Source: Epilithonimonas hispanica (GTDB lineage Bacteria; Bacteroidota; Bacteroidia; Flavobacteriales; Weeksellaceae). Taken from it: a stretch of DNA of 64,000 bases. A program made the translations under genes and the position numbers. Each line of letters starts with the position of its first letter. Position 1 is the stretch's first letter. The notes below the pieces were generated by a model. The model searched no databases. It was not told the origin of the DNA and was given only the letters and a program-made list of their open reading frames with translations. The stretch spans positions 62,001 to 126,000 of the forward strand of contig NZ_QNUG01000003.1 of NCBI RefSeq assembly GCF_003385395.1, given 5' to 3'. Below are positions 55,516 to 64,000 of the stretch, piece by piece.

Positions 55516-56307
55516 ATGCAGACACAAAAAGTAATCGATCATATTGTCAACTGGTTAAAAGATTATGCAACCAAAGCGAATTCAAAAGGTTTTGTAGTAG
55601 GTGTTTCCGGAGGAATAGATTCCGCAGTGGTTTCAACTTTGGCAGCGAAAACGGGATTACAAACTTTGGTTTTGGAAATGCCAATCCGTCAAAAAGCCGA
55701 TCAGGTGGACAGAGCCCAAGATCACATCGAATTTTTAAAATCAAATTTCTCTAATGTAGAAGGTTTCCGAGTTGATTTGACACCAACATTTGAATCTTTT
55801 GAAAAAACAACGGACGGTTACAAAGACGATTCTCCAAATAAAAATCTTGCGGAAGCCAACACAAGATCCAGATTGAGAATGGTTACACTATACTATTATG
55901 GTCAAATCAACGGACTTTTGGTAACGGGAACCGGAAATAAGGTTGAAGATTTCGGCGTTGGATTCTTTACAAAATATGGCGACGGCGGTGTTGACATCTC
56001 TCCTATTGCAGATCTTTATAAAACTCAAGTTTATGAGATTGCAAAAGAATTAGGTATCCTTGAAAGCATTCAACAAGCAAAACCAACAGACGGACTTTGG
56101 GAAGTTGACAGGACAGACGAAGATCAAATTGGCGCCACTTATCCTGAACTGGAATGGGCAATGGAGCAACAATTGAGCGGAAAAACAGCTCAGGATTTTG
56201 AAGGAAGAGAAAAAGAAGTGATGACCATTTATTTGAGGTTCAACAAGGCAACTCAACATAAGATGAACCCAATTCCTGTTTGTGAGATTCCTGTTGAATT
56301 GAAATAG
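55516..56307 (+). CDS. nadE: NH3-dependent NAD synthetase
   Basis: This 263-residue enzyme (EC 6.3.1.5) amidates nicotinic acid adenine dinucleotide with ATP and ammonia. The P-loop-like SGGIDSAVVSTLAAK (about residues 31-45) binds pyrophosphate. Also seen are NTRSRLRMVTLYY, LVTGTGNKVEDFGVGFFTKYGDGGVDISPI, and LWEVDRTDEDQIGATY. It lacks the glutaminase domain, so it uses free ammonia. It is first in a plus-strand row with a secreted protein and ribD. Confidence 0.93.
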   Translation: MQTQKVIDHIVNWLKDYATKANSKGFVVGVSGGIDSAVVSTLAAKTGLQTLVLEMPIRQKADQVDRAQDHIEFLKSNFSNVEGFRVDLTPTFESFEKTTDGYKDDSPNKNLAEANTRSRLRMVTLYYYGQINGLLVTGTGNKVEDFGVGFFTKYGDGGVDISPIADLYKTQVYEIAKELGILESIQQAKPTDGLWEVDRTDEDQIGATYPELEWAMEQQLSGKTAQDFEGREKEVMTIYLRFNKATQHKMNPIPVCEIPVELK

Positions 56308-56331
56308 AATTTAATTCAAACAAATATTAAT

Positions 56332-56985
56332 ATGAAACTTAGAAATCTATTTGCGATCTCAATAGGTTTAGCTTTTTCATCGATTGCTTATTCTCAAGAA
56401 ACCAAGACCGAAGAAACTGCTGCTTCTGCTCCGGTGGAAGTGATCGACAGACTCAATATTCCTGGACCTTTGACTTTTAATGAAAACGAATATTTCTTGA
56501 CTTGGAGTAAACAGAATTCTGCAACTTGGGCGCAACAGCAATATATCCTGAGAGATGATGATTTCAAAAATTATAAAGAACTCATTAACATCTCTTATTT
56601 CGATAAAGAAATTGACATTGACAATGCTGCAAAACAAAAAGTTGAATATGTTGAGAAGAGAAAAGAAAGAACTCAGGACAAATATTCCTTTGTAAATGTA
56701 ACCGAAAGTCCCGATGGTAAAGAAATCATTGTGGATTATCTCGTCACAGTTGTTCCTCAGGAAGGCGAATCTTATGCAGAATATAACATTGATAGATTCA
56801 AAAATTTTCATACTAATGAAAAAAAATCTTTCTTGATTTTTTCTTATTCTAAAAGAATTGCTGGTGAATTGAAATACTCTAGCAAAGCTTTGTCCAAAGA
56901 AAGAAGCCAACTAATGGAAGCTGTTATCACAACTGCAATTCCTGTTGTAACCTATAAACCAACTGCGGTAGAAGCAAAGAAATAA
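56332..56985 (+). CDS. Secreted protein of unknown function
   Basis: This 217-residue protein has a signal peptide (to about residue 22, ending AYSQ) followed by a short Thr/Glu/Ala-rich linker. It then has a globular part with LTFNENEYFLTWSKQNSATWAQQQYIL, a Lys-rich stretch, and VPQEGESYAEYNIDRFK. I do not recognise a family. It starts 24 bp after nadE and ends 24 bp before ribD on the same strand, so it may be cotranscribed with both. Confidence 0.6.
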   Translation: MKLRNLFAISIGLAFSSIAYSQETKTEETAASAPVEVIDRLNIPGPLTFNENEYFLTWSKQNSATWAQQQYILRDDDFKNYKELINISYFDKEIDIDNAAKQKVEYVEKRKERTQDKYSFVNVTESPDGKEIIVDYLVTVVPQEGESYAEYNIDRFKNFHTNEKKSFLIFSYSKRIAGELKYSSKALSKERSQLMEAVITTAIPVVTYKPTAVEAKK

Positions 56986-57009
56986 ATTTTATTAAAAGTT
57001 AAATTTCAG

Positions 57010-58062
57010 ATGTTAGAAGTTAGAAATGATGATGAGTTTTACATCCAACGTTGCATAGAACTTGCAGAAAAAGCTCTGGGAAAAACTTATCCCAATCCTT
57101 TGGTTGGATCCGTTATCGTTCACAATGACAGAATTATTGGCGAAGGCTTTCACAAAAAAGCAGGCGAACCACACGCAGAAATCAATGCAATTAATTCTAT
57201 AAAAGATGAAGACAAACATCTGATTCCAGAATCTACAATCTATGTTTCATTGGAACCTTGTGCTCACTTTGGAAAAACACCGCCTTGCGCTCTTAAAATT
57301 AAAGAATTGGGATTCAAAAAAGTGGTAATTGGTGCAATGGACAGCCACGACAAAGTGAATGGAAAAGGTAAAAAAATCATTACTGATGCAGGAATCGAAG
57401 TTGTTTCAAGTGTTTTAGAAAATGATTGTAGAAAACTCAACAAACGATTTTTCACTTATCACGAGAGAAAAAGACCTTTCATTATTTTGAAATGGGCACA
57501 ATCTACTGATGGTTTTATGGATAAAGATTTCAAACCTATTCAAATCAGCAACTCGCTTTCTAAGCAGTTTGTTCATCAGATGAGAAGTGAAGAACACTCT
57601 ATTTTGATTGGAAAAAACACAGCACTTCACGACAATCCAAGTTTAACCGTAAGAGAAATTGAAGGACGAAATCCTATTAGAATTTTGATTGATTTCAATT
57701 TGGAAGTTTCTCAGGATTCTAATATTCATAATGATGAAGCAGAAACAATTATTTTTAATTCGGTTAAAAACTTCGAAGATAAAAATTTGAAACTCATCAA
57801 AGTAGAAAGAGAAAATTCATTGAATCAAATTTTAGAAAAATTGTACGAATTGCAAATTCAATCTGTAATCATCGAGGGAGGAAGATTTACATTGCAAGAA
57901 TTCATCAATCAAAATCTTTGGGATGAAGCTCTAATTTTCAAAAATCCCAATTTGAATTTGGAAAACGGAACCAAAGCTCCGGAATTCAATTTCAATCCTA
58001 AAAAAACAGAAAATCTACGAGATACAGAAGTTTTATTTTTCAGTAACACGAGTCTTGATTAA
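57010..58062 (+). CDS. ribD: Bifunctional riboflavin biosynthesis deaminase/reductase
   Basis: This 350-residue enzyme has the N-terminal zinc deaminase (residues 5-145), with KTYPNPLVGSVIVHND, the HAEINAI metal/proton-transfer motif, and EPCAHFGKTPPC with its two zinc cysteines. The C-terminal NADPH-dependent reductase (about 150-345) includes RPFIILKWAQSTDGF and VIIEGGRFTLQEFI. It converts the first open-ring GTP product to the ribityl precursor. I see no FMN riboswitch upstream. Confidence 0.92.
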   Translation: MLEVRNDDEFYIQRCIELAEKALGKTYPNPLVGSVIVHNDRIIGEGFHKKAGEPHAEINAINSIKDEDKHLIPESTIYVSLEPCAHFGKTPPCALKIKELGFKKVVIGAMDSHDKVNGKGKKIITDAGIEVVSSVLENDCRKLNKRFFTYHERKRPFIILKWAQSTDGFMDKDFKPIQISNSLSKQFVHQMRSEEHSILIGKNTALHDNPSLTVREIEGRNPIRILIDFNLEVSQDSNIHNDEAETIIFNSVKNFEDKNLKLIKVERENSLNQILEKLYELQIQSVIIEGGRFTLQEFINQNLWDEALIFKNPNLNLENGTKAPEFNFNPKKTENLRDTEVLFFSNTSLD

Positions 58063-58115
58063 TATCAGAAACTTAGCTCAGAAAAAATCCGTAAATTCGC
58101 ACCTTTAATCATTCT

Positions 58116-58691
58116 ATGAAAAATCTAAGCGCATCTGTTAAAGGTTTGATTTTTTCTTTGTTGGCAATGGGATTTGCTTTTGCGATTTACTTTTTGTTTT
58201 TGGCAAAACCGAATTATTATTTGGTGGATAATCCTACGCCGGAAACTTATTATTTTAAAATCAATAATGGCGGAGAAAACATTCTTTCTGCAGGACAGTA
58301 TTTGAAAGTTGACCTTAATAAAGGGAAAAATAAGATTCAAGTTTTTGATCAGAACAAGAAAATAATTTATGATTCTGCTTTCACTGTAGAAAAAGTGAGA
58401 GGTTTAATTAATATTACGAATAAGGATTATTACATCAACAATCAATATTACGGATATGGATTGAACAAAGATTCTCTGATGGCTACAAAACCAGGAATTG
58501 AGATTGATAAAAAGCAATATCTGGGCGATGTAAAGAAAACAAACAAGCTCTACATCGAAGATTTCTATTATAATCTGGACGAAGAATATGATCGTGTCAT
58601 CAAGAATGTTGCGAAAGTTGAAAGTCGTACAAAAATCTTCAGAAAGCAGGATTTCATCAATTATTACAACAACTACTATAATTTTAAGTAG
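58116..58691 (+). CDS. Membrane-anchored protein of unknown function
   Basis: This 191-residue protein has one N-terminal membrane segment (SLLAMGFAFAIYFLFLAKP, about 14-32) and a soluble remainder predicted outside. The remainder is rich in Lys, Asn and Tyr, with FKINNGGENILSAGQYLKVDLNKGKNKIQVFDQ, a likely small beta-rich domain. I do not recognise it. It lies between ribD and menG on the plus strand. Confidence 0.6.
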   Translation: MKNLSASVKGLIFSLLAMGFAFAIYFLFLAKPNYYLVDNPTPETYYFKINNGGENILSAGQYLKVDLNKGKNKIQVFDQNKKIIYDSAFTVEKVRGLINITNKDYYINNQYYGYGLNKDSLMATKPGIEIDKKQYLGDVKKTNKLYIEDFYYNLDEEYDRVIKNVAKVESRTKIFRKQDFINYYNNYYNFK

Positions 58692-58753
58692 ATTAAATTA
58701 TAAAAATCAAATGGTTAATTATAATCATTTACCAATCATCATTTAATAAAAAA

Positions 58754-59479
58754 ATGGAACATAACAACGTAACACCATACAACACAGAATACAGCAAAAA
58801 AAGTCAGGTAGAAGATATGTTTGACAATATTGCGCCAAAATATGATCTTTTGAATCACGTTCTGTCTATGAAAATAGATGTGCTTTGGAGAAACAAATTG
58901 GTGAATATGCTAAAACAAGACCAACCAAAATTGGTTTTGGATGTTGCTACAGGAACTGGAGATCTTGCTATCAATGTTCAAAAAGGAACTAATGCTGATG
59001 TTGTAGGTTTGGATCTTTCTCAGCAAATGCTGAACGTTGGAATCGAAAAAATCAGAAAACAAAACCTAGACGGGAAAATCTCTATGCAGAAAGGCGATGC
59101 TGAACAACTTCCGTTTGAAGACAATAAATTTGATGGTGTTACCGTTGCATTTGGAGTAAGAAATTTTGAAAATCTTGAAAAAGGATTATCAGAACTAAGA
59201 AGAGTTGTGAAAGAAAACAAAAGTATTTATATCTTAGAGTTTTCAAAAGTAGAAGGTTTTCTTGGACCATTGTATATGTTTTATTTTAAAAACATTTTAC
59301 CAGCAATTGGACGTTTGGTTTCCAAAGACAACCGTGCTTACACATATCTTCCTGATTCTGTGAACGCTTTCCCTTTTGGAGAAAAAATGAAAACCATACT
59401 TTTGAACACAGGTTTCAAAAAAGTAGAATATAAAAAACTAAGCTTAGGAATAGCCACAATATACAAAGCAACGAAATAG
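58754..59479 (+). CDS. menG: Demethylmenaquinone methyltransferase
   Basis: This 241-residue SAM-dependent methyltransferase is of the UbiE/MenG family. Features are VEDMFDNIAPKYDLLNHVLSM, the SAM loop VLDVATGTGDLAI, GVTVAFGVRNFENLEKGL and the C-terminal YKKLSLGIATIYKATK. It methylates demethylmenaquinone at the last step of menaquinone synthesis. It is followed at once by porT (1 bp), a neighbourhood known in Bacteroidota. Confidence 0.94.
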   Translation: MEHNNVTPYNTEYSKKSQVEDMFDNIAPKYDLLNHVLSMKIDVLWRNKLVNMLKQDQPKLVLDVATGTGDLAINVQKGTNADVVGLDLSQQMLNVGIEKIRKQNLDGKISMQKGDAEQLPFEDNKFDGVTVAFGVRNFENLEKGLSELRRVVKENKSIYILEFSKVEGFLGPLYMFYFKNILPAIGRLVSKDNRAYTYLPDSVNAFPFGEKMKTILLNTGFKKVEYKKLSLGIATIYKATK

Positions 59480-59480
59480 A

Positions 59481-60281
59481 ATGAAGCAACGATTTATCAA
59501 GATTTTAGCATTTGGAATTCTTTTGAGCAGTAATCTACAAGCTCAGACTTTCAACAATCTTTTCAGAACGAAAGATAGACAAGATAATCTGGAAGATTTT
59601 GATCTCAAAAAATTCAGTTATGGATTTTATCTAGCTGCTAACAATTTTGATTACAAAATGGTTATGAATCCTATTTTTGGGATGGATGGTAATCAAAATC
59701 TTGTAGAATCTAAATCCACTTACAGTTTCGGAGCTGGATTAATTGGAAAAATGAGACTCAATGAGTTTCTTGATCTAAGAATAGAACCAGGCTTACATTT
59801 TGTCCAAAGAGATTTGACTTTCAACACCTTTGAACATAACAGTCAATATTCTGGAGGTACCAATTATAATTTACCATTTGATCCAATCACAAATCCAAGT
59901 GATGAGCAAATTAACAAAGTTGTAAAATCCACATACATTGATATCCCAATTTTGTTGGAGGTACATGGTGACCGCTGGTACAACTCTCGTCCGTATGCTG
60001 CGGCAGGGATCAATTATTTGGTTAATTTACAATCCAATCAAACATCGACTTCGGACAATCTTCTGAACACTTTCCGCTCTACAACACACAATTTTGGCTG
60101 GAGTGCAGAGATTGGAATCCAGTTGTATTTTAGTAGATTTAAGCTAACACCAGCCATCAGAGGAACTTTCTTCACCAATAACGAGTTGGTTTCGGATAAT
60201 GCCACAACACAACCTTATTGGACACCGGCAATTTCTACATTGCAATCCAGAGCCTTTATGCTGGTTCTTAAATTTGAATAA
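59481..60281 (+). CDS. porT: PorT-family outer-membrane protein, type IX secretion
   Basis: This 266-residue beta-barrel has a signal peptide (to about residue 22, LQAQTF) and the eight-strand pattern of OmpA-like barrels. Typical PorT/SprT stretches are KKFSYGFYLAANNFDYKMV, GLIGKMRLNEFLDLRIEPGLHFVQRDL and STYIDIPILLEVHGDRW. PorT/SprT is needed for the type IX secretion system in Porphyromonas and Flavobacterium. It is cotranscribed with menG and closed by a terminator. Confidence 0.9.
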   Translation: MKQRFIKILAFGILLSSNLQAQTFNNLFRTKDRQDNLEDFDLKKFSYGFYLAANNFDYKMVMNPIFGMDGNQNLVESKSTYSFGAGLIGKMRLNEFLDLRIEPGLHFVQRDLTFNTFEHNSQYSGGTNYNLPFDPITNPSDEQINKVVKSTYIDIPILLEVHGDRWYNSRPYAAAGINYLVNLQSNQTSTSDNLLNTFRSTTHNFGWSAEIGIQLYFSRFKLTPAIRGTFFTNNELVSDNATTQPYWTPAISTLQSRAFMLVLKFE

Positions 60282-60290
60282 AAATAAACT

Positions 60291-60317
60291 GAGCTTCTTA
60301 GAAAGCTCTTTTTTTAT
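60291..60317 (+). terminator. Terminator after porT
   Basis: The stem GAGCTT/AAGCTC (60291-60296 with 60303-60308) is followed by eight T. Confidence 0.8.
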
Positions 60318-60462
60318 ATTACTACGCTCTTAAAACAATCATAATCTATCGTTCTGAATTATTAACACGATTTAATTTAAAGTTAAAGCATTATAAATCA
60401 AACAAAAACAAGTTACATTTAATAAAAGAAGAATAAGCTGTTAATTCATGATTATTTTTTCC

Positions 60463-60470
60463 TATTTTTG
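60463..60470 (+). promoter_or_regulatory. Candidate -7 element of the coiled-coil/zapA operon
   Basis: TATTTTTG matches TAnnTTTG, 25 nt before the start codon at 60496. No convincing -33 TTG. Confidence 0.4.
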
Positions 60471-60495
60471 TAAAAGTTAGAATTTAATTCTGGTT

Positions 60496-60798
60496 ATGTT
60501 AAGCGAATTAGAAAACAATTTTTCTGTTTTGGAAAAAAAGATTCTTAATCTTTACAAGAGATTCAAGAACCTTTCGGAGAAACATGCAGAGACAACTCAG
60601 GAGCTAGAAAAATTGCGAGAGGACTATGTAGAGGAAAAACGCAGAAACCAGATCTTAGTAGAAGAAAACAAAGAATTAAAACTTTATTCAGCAATATCTG
60701 GAAACGCCGAACATAACCGACTGATGAAAAATCATATCAACAGATTGGTAAAAGAGATAGACATGTGCGTTTCTGAATTACAAAACACCGGTTTATAA
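60496..60798 (+). CDS. Coiled-coil protein upstream of zapA
   Basis: This 100-residue, mostly helical protein has heptad-like repeats across residues 5-75 (LEKKILNLYKRFKNLSEKHAETTQELEKLREDY). It has no signal peptide and lies 2 bp before zapA, so the two are cotranscribed. The size and coiled coil recall ZapB-like division factors. I do not claim identity, but a ZapA partner is a reasonable inference. Confidence 0.7.
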   Translation: MLSELENNFSVLEKKILNLYKRFKNLSEKHAETTQELEKLREDYVEEKRRNQILVEENKELKLYSAISGNAEHNRLMKNHINRLVKEIDMCVSELQNTGL

Positions 60799-60800
60799 TT

Positions 60801-61088
60801 ATGGATTTTAGAAGAATAACCATCAATATCGCCGGAAGAAATTATCCACTGAATGTACCAGCAGCCGAGGAAGAAACCCTTAGAAAAGTTGGTAAGCAGA
60901 TAGAAAATATGATAAAGGACTTCGAATCTAGTTTTGATGTAAGAGACAAACAAGATGCATTGGCAATGTGTGTGTTGAAACTGGGAACCAATGCAGAAGT
61001 TTATTCTTTAAACAATGAAAAAAATATTAAAAATACAAACGAGCGTGTTGCTAAAATCAACGCACTCTTAGATCAATTGGAAAAGTAA
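60801..61088 (+). CDS. zapA: Cell division protein ZapA
   Basis: This 95-residue protein has the ZapA head (ITINIAGRNYPLNVPAAEEETLRKVGKQIE) and a C-terminal coiled coil ending AKINALLDQLEK. ZapA binds and bundles FtsZ at the septum. The next element is the probable 6S RNA, as in the zapA-ssrS order known from gamma-proteobacteria. Confidence 0.9.
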   Translation: MDFRRITINIAGRNYPLNVPAAEEETLRKVGKQIENMIKDFESSFDVRDKQDALAMCVLKLGTNAEVYSLNNEKNIKNTNERVAKINALLDQLEK

Positions 61089-61106
61089 TTTTTCAAGTTT
61101 TTAAGC

Positions 61107-61275
61107 TACCTACAATAGTTCTAACACAAAGAAGTAAACTCAACAATTAAAAATTACCGGACGAAAGTTCATTTGATGGCGTGCTGCCTCGCGCAGATTA
61201 CAGAGAATGAAAATCAGTTCAAATCGTGTTTTTATGGAGTTTACTCTATAACTGAACTGTTGTAGGTTTTTTTAT
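61107..61275 (+). ncRNA. ssrS: Probable 6S RNA (6S-Flavo type)
   Basis: The ends CCTACAATAGTTC (61110-61122) and GAACTGTTGTAGG (61254-61266) pair over 13 bp with one G-U, directly followed by seven T as a terminator. Inside, AGTAAACTC (61134-61142) pairs with GAGTTTACT (61237-61245). That leaves a large interior with GCGTGCTGCCTCGCGC, the shape of 6S RNA: a long closing stem with a central bubble. 6S RNA mimics open promoter DNA and holds RNA polymerase in stationary phase. The position between zapA and rny supports the call. There is no protein-coding frame here. Confidence 0.75.
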
Positions 61276-61333
61276 GAAATAAGATGAAAAGTAAAAAGGG
61301 AAAAATGTATAATGAAATGTGATGATTACATTT

Positions 61334-61341
61334 TACTTTTG
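61334..61341 (+). promoter_or_regulatory. Candidate -7 element of rny
   Basis: TACTTTTG matches TAnnTTTG, 56 nt before the rny start. A AAGGAG sequence at about 61363-61368 is too far from the ATG to act as its ribosome binding site, as is common in Bacteroidota. Confidence 0.4.
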
Positions 61342-61397
61342 ACATCAAAATTTAAACAAAAAAAGGAGACAATTAAAACTCAATATATATAAATTTT

Positions 61398-62969
61398 ATG
61401 GAAACAATTACCATTATTATCGGGGTTGTTGCACTTATTATCGGAGCTGTTGCTGGACTTTTCTTCGGAAAAAGTTCTCTTAATTCTAAGGCTCAATTTG
61501 TGATAGAAGATGCAAAGAAAACTTCCGAAAACATTATAGAAAAAGCCAATGTTCAAGCAGAAGCTATAAAAAAGGAAAAACACCTACAAGCTAAAGAAAA
61601 ATTTTTGGAACTAAAGTCTCAACACGATTCTGATATCCAATCTCGTGAGAGAAAAATGCAGGAAGCTGAGAAACGTACCAAAGATAAAGAGCATAAGCTG
61701 AATGACGAGCTTAGCAAAGCTGGAAAATTAGAAAAGGACCTTGAAAGACAAGTTTCTGAATACAATAAGAAACTAGAAGTTGTTCAGAAAAAACAACACG
61801 ATCTAGAAGTTGCAATGGCTCAAAAAGTAGAAATATTGGAAAAAATCTCCAACTATTCTGCAGAAGAAGCGAAGAACGAATTGGTAGAATCTTTGAAAGC
61901 TGAAGCTAAAACAAAAGCGTCTGCACACGTTCAAAGCATTATGGAAGAGGCGCAAATGAACGCTAAAAACGAAGCTAGAAAAATCATCATTCAAACCATT
62001 CAAAGAATTGGTACTGAGCAGGCGGTTGAAAACTCTGTTTCTGTATTTAATATCGAGTCTGATGAAATCAAAGGTAGAATCATCGGTCGCGAGGGTAGAA
62101 ACATCCGTGCTTTGGAAGCAGCGACAGGTGTAGAAATTATTGTAGATGATACACCGGAAGCTATTCTTTTATCTTGTTTCGATCCTGTAAGAAGAGAGAT
62201 TGCAAGATTATCTCTTCACAGATTGGTAACGGATGGTAGAATCCACCCAGCTAGAATCGAAGAAGTGGTTGAAAAAACTAGAAAACAAATCGAGGAAGAA
62301 ATCATCGAAGTTGGTAAAAGAACCATCATCGATCTTGGAATCCACGGTCTTCACCCAGAATTGGTAAAAGTAGTTGGTAGAATGAAATTCCGTTCTTCTT
62401 ACGGTCAAAACTTGTTACAACACTCCAGAGAAGTTGCAAATATCGCAGCAACAATGGCTGCAGAATTAGGATTGAATGTAAAACTAGCTAAAAGAGCAGG
62501 TTTATTACATGATATTGGAAAAGTTCCAGAGCAAGAGTCTGAACTTCCTCACGCACTTCTTGGGATGCAATGGGCTGAGAAATATGGTGAAAATGCAGAA
62601 GTAATCAATGCCATTGGAGCCCACCACGACGAGATCGAAATGACTTCTCTCCTATCTCCTATTATCCAAGTTGCTGATGCTATTTCAGGGGCTAGACCGG
62701 GAGCAAGAAGACAAGTTCTAGAATCTTATATCCAAAGATTGAAAGATCTAGAAGCGGCAGCTTTAAGCTTTGAAGGTGTTTCCAGCGCTTATGCTATCCA
62801 AGCTGGTAGAGAACTGAGAGTGATGGTAGAAAGCGGTAAAGTGAACGACGAAAACGCTTATCAATTATCTTACGACATCTCTGAAAAAATCCAGAATGAG
62901 TTAACTTATCCTGGCCAAGTAAGAGTGACTGTGATTAGAGAAACAAGAGCTGTGAATATCGCAAGATAA
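61398..62969 (+). CDS. rny: Ribonuclease Y
   Basis: This 523-residue endoribonuclease is full length. An N-terminal membrane anchor (residues 2-25) is followed by a long coiled coil (about 35-185). A KH domain carries [26 protein letters not shown], and the HD domain has LLHDIGK with GAHHDEIE. It begins decay of many mRNAs at the membrane. It has its own promoter candidate and ends at a strong terminator. Confidence 0.95.
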   Translation: METITIIIGVVALIIGAVAGLFFGKSSLNSKAQFVIEDAKKTSENIIEKANVQAEAIKKEKHLQAKEKFLELKSQHDSDIQSRERKMQEAEKRTKDKEHKLNDELSKAGKLEKDLERQVSEYNKKLEVVQKKQHDLEVAMAQKVEILEKISNYSAEEAKNELVESLKAEAKTKASAHVQSIMEEAQMNAKNEARKIIIQTIQRIGTEQAVENSVSVFNIESDEIKGRIIGREGRNIRALEAATGVEIIVDDTPEAILLSCFDPVRREIARLSLHRLVTDGRIHPARIEEVVEKTRKQIEEEIIEVGKRTIIDLGIHGLHPELVKVVGRMKFRSSYGQNLLQHSREVANIAATMAAELGLNVKLAKRAGLLHDIGKVPEQESELPHALLGMQWAEKYGENAEVINAIGAHHDEIEMTSLLSPIIQVADAISGARPGARRQVLESYIQRLKDLEAAALSFEGVSSAYAIQAGRELRVMVESGKVNDENAYQLSYDISEKIQNELTYPGQVRVTVIRETRAVNIAR

Positions 62970-62991
62970 TCCAGATTTTGAATAAATATTA

Positions 62992-63024
62992 AAAGGCTTC
63001 CAGATTTGGAAGCCTTTGCTTTTT
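62992..63024 (+). terminator. Terminator after rny
   Basis: A 10-bp stem, AAAGGCTTCC with GGAAGCCTTT (62992-63001 and 63008-63017), is followed by GCTTTTTAT. Confidence 0.88.
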
Positions 63025-63040
63025 ATATTTAATATCAGAA

Positions 63041-63250
63041 AAGTCGTTTGGTTACAAAACCTTCGTTTTTAAACCAAAGTAAAAGTCATTTGGTTACAAA
63101 ACGACCGTTTTGTGACTTCCGTCGAAGTTGTTTTGTTACCAAACCCTCGTTTTTAAACCAAAGTAAAAGTCATTTGGTTACAAAACTATAGATTTGTAAC
63201 CTTCGGAGAAGTTATTTAGATTCCCAAACTAATTGATGAGTATTTCATCA
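63041..63250. repeat. 42-bp-period tandem repeat, five units
   Basis: The word AAGTCATTTGGTTACAAAAC or a variant starts at 63041, 63083, 63125, 63167 and 63209, exactly 42 bp apart. Units 1 and 3 also share TCGTTTTTAAACCAAAGTAA, so there is an 84-bp higher order. Within a unit TTTGGTT and AACCAAA can pair as a hairpin. The last unit is the most diverged. The repeat fills the gap between rny and the gamma-glutamyltransferase gene. Confidence 0.75.
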
Positions 63251-63263
63251 ATTAATCTGAGGA

Positions 63264-64000
63264 TTACTCCACCGCTACAGAATCATCTCCTCTGCCATCT
63301 GCAACAGCATGGATATTTTGATTATCATCAACGAGAATGATTTCTGTCTTACCGATTTGTTTGATTTTTTCGAATTTATAATTCTTTTTCTCAAGAGCTT
63401 TTATGGTTGTTTCTGGGAAATTATATTCTACTTTCACCACTTCTGGCAACCATTGATGATGAAACTTCGGTGTGTTGATAGAGAAATTAGCGTTTTGTTT
63501 AAAATCAATCACTCCAACAATCGCCTGAAAAACCGAAGTCGGAATCGTAGTTCCTCCAGGTGTTCCAACTACCATTTTTACTTTGTCATCTTTCAAAACT
63601 ATTGTTGGTGTCATAGAGGACAACATTCTTTTTCCTGGTTCTATTTTGTTCGCTTCTCCACCAACTGCACCAAACATATTTGGAACACCTGGTTTTATAG
63701 AGAAATCGTCCATTTCATTATTCAGGAAAAATCCAGCTCCGGAAACGACAGTTTTGCTTCCGTAATAACCATTAAGTGTCGTGGTAATAGAAACTGCATT
63801 TCCAAATTTATCCAAAATTGAAATGTGCGTAGTTTGCGTACTTTCTTTTGGTTGATTGATGATTTCTCCAACATCTTTACTTAGTGTTGCCAAGTTTGGA
63901 TTGTAAGATTTCCAACGGTTTTTCAAATAGTCATCAGAAATCAACATTTGAGTTTTATCTTCGGTAAAATCTGGATCGCCCATATATTCTGCTCTATCAG
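63264..64000 (-). CDS. ggt: Gamma-glutamyltransferase, 3' part (cut by window end)
   Basis: The C-terminal part of the enzyme is present; the frame stays open past base 64000, reading DRAEYMGDPDF across the edge. The stretch ESTQTTHISILDKFGNAVS holds the autoprocessing Thr that becomes the N-terminus of the small subunit. GAGFFLNNEMDDF, GKRMLSSMTPTIV and GTPGGTTIPTSVFQ are family motifs. It transfers the gamma-glutamyl group of glutathione. A start within the window at 63983 is only an internal Met. The N-terminal large subunit lies outside. Confidence 0.93.
   Translation of the reverse strand, partial: DRAEYMGDPDFTEDKTQMLISDDYLKNRWKSYNPNLATLSKDVGEIINQPKESTQTTHISILDKFGNAVSITTTLNGYYGSKTVVSGAGFFLNNEMDDFSIKPGVPNMFGAVGGEANKIEPGKRMLSSMTPTIVLKDDKVKMVVGTPGGTTIPTSVFQAIVGVIDFKQNANFSINTPKFHHQWLPEVVKVEYNFPETTIKALEKKNYKFEKIKQIGKTEIILVDDNQNIHAVADGRGDDSVAVE

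Noticed and set aside
56986-57009. FMN riboswitch before ribD
   Set aside because: The gap is only 24 bp and the gene is probably cotranscribed with its neighbours.
63041-63250. CRISPR array with 42-bp period
   Set aside because: The repeats are degenerate, spacers are as similar to one another as the repeats are, and no cas genes lie nearby.
63309-63821. Plus-strand open frame of 170 codons
   Set aside because: It lies inside the gamma-glutamyltransferase gene on the other strand and is Phe/Cys-rich without motifs.

Overview
This window reads as chromosomal DNA of a low-GC member of the Bacteroidota, most likely class Flavobacteriia and plausibly the Chryseobacterium/Epilithonimonas branch (Weeksellaceae). 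The lineage call rests on gliding and type IX secretion genes (gldB, gldC, porT), a SusC/SusD pair, TAnnTTTG-type -7 promoter elements, Nudix-family sugar regulators, and several AT-rich intergenic repeat families. The species call is inference.

Layout. Positions 1-1430 hold a REP-associated tyrosine transposase (RAYT) with REP hairpins on both sides and a stack of 166-bp tandem units, each carrying a REP pair plus a chopped RAYT start. Positions 1494-13718 (all minus strand) form a sugar-utilisation locus: MFS sugar transporter, two GH3 enzymes, a nucleoside-hydrolase-like protein, two esterases and a TonB-dependent receptor. Three of its genes are broken, by two frameshifts and one in-frame stop. 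A Nudix-type regulator (14174-14923) is divergent from it.

Positions 15013-41692 are an L-arabinan/L-arabinose system that appears complete: split transketolase and transaldolase, GH127, a second Nudix regulator (AraR-like), the operon GH97-araB-araD-araA-galM-SSS transporter, and the operon susC-susD-GH51-GH43-GH43-GH43-GH51. The same 25-bp palindrome (WATAARTGT-N7-ACAYTTMTW) lies upstream of all four transcription units. I infer that the regulator at 20129 binds these sites, tying polymer import and cleavage, arabinose isomerisation and phosphorylation, and the non-oxidative pentose phosphate steps into one regulon. Arabinan would be bound and imported by SusCD, trimmed by GH43, GH51, GH127 and GH97, and the released L-arabinose taken up by the SSS carrier. 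AraA, AraB and AraD would convert it to D-xylulose-5-phosphate, which transketolase and transaldolase consume.

Positions 42267-43010 hold a decayed IS3-type transposase remnant and tRNA-Ser(GGA). Positions 43055-54305 are mixed core and accessory genes: ansA, a SerA-like dehydrogenase, a HAD phosphatase, an APC permease, a frameshifted HD-type hydrolase, a parDE toxin-antitoxin pair with a visible operator, pheA, a DUF2490 protein, a plug-like orphan, an EEP-family protein, a GNAT, a trans-sulfuration enzyme and gldC. Positions 54457-64000 are housekeeping: gldB, nadE, ribD, menG/ubiE, porT, a coiled-coil gene, zapA, a probable 6S RNA, rny, a 42-bp-period repeat, and a gamma-glutamyltransferase cut by the window end.
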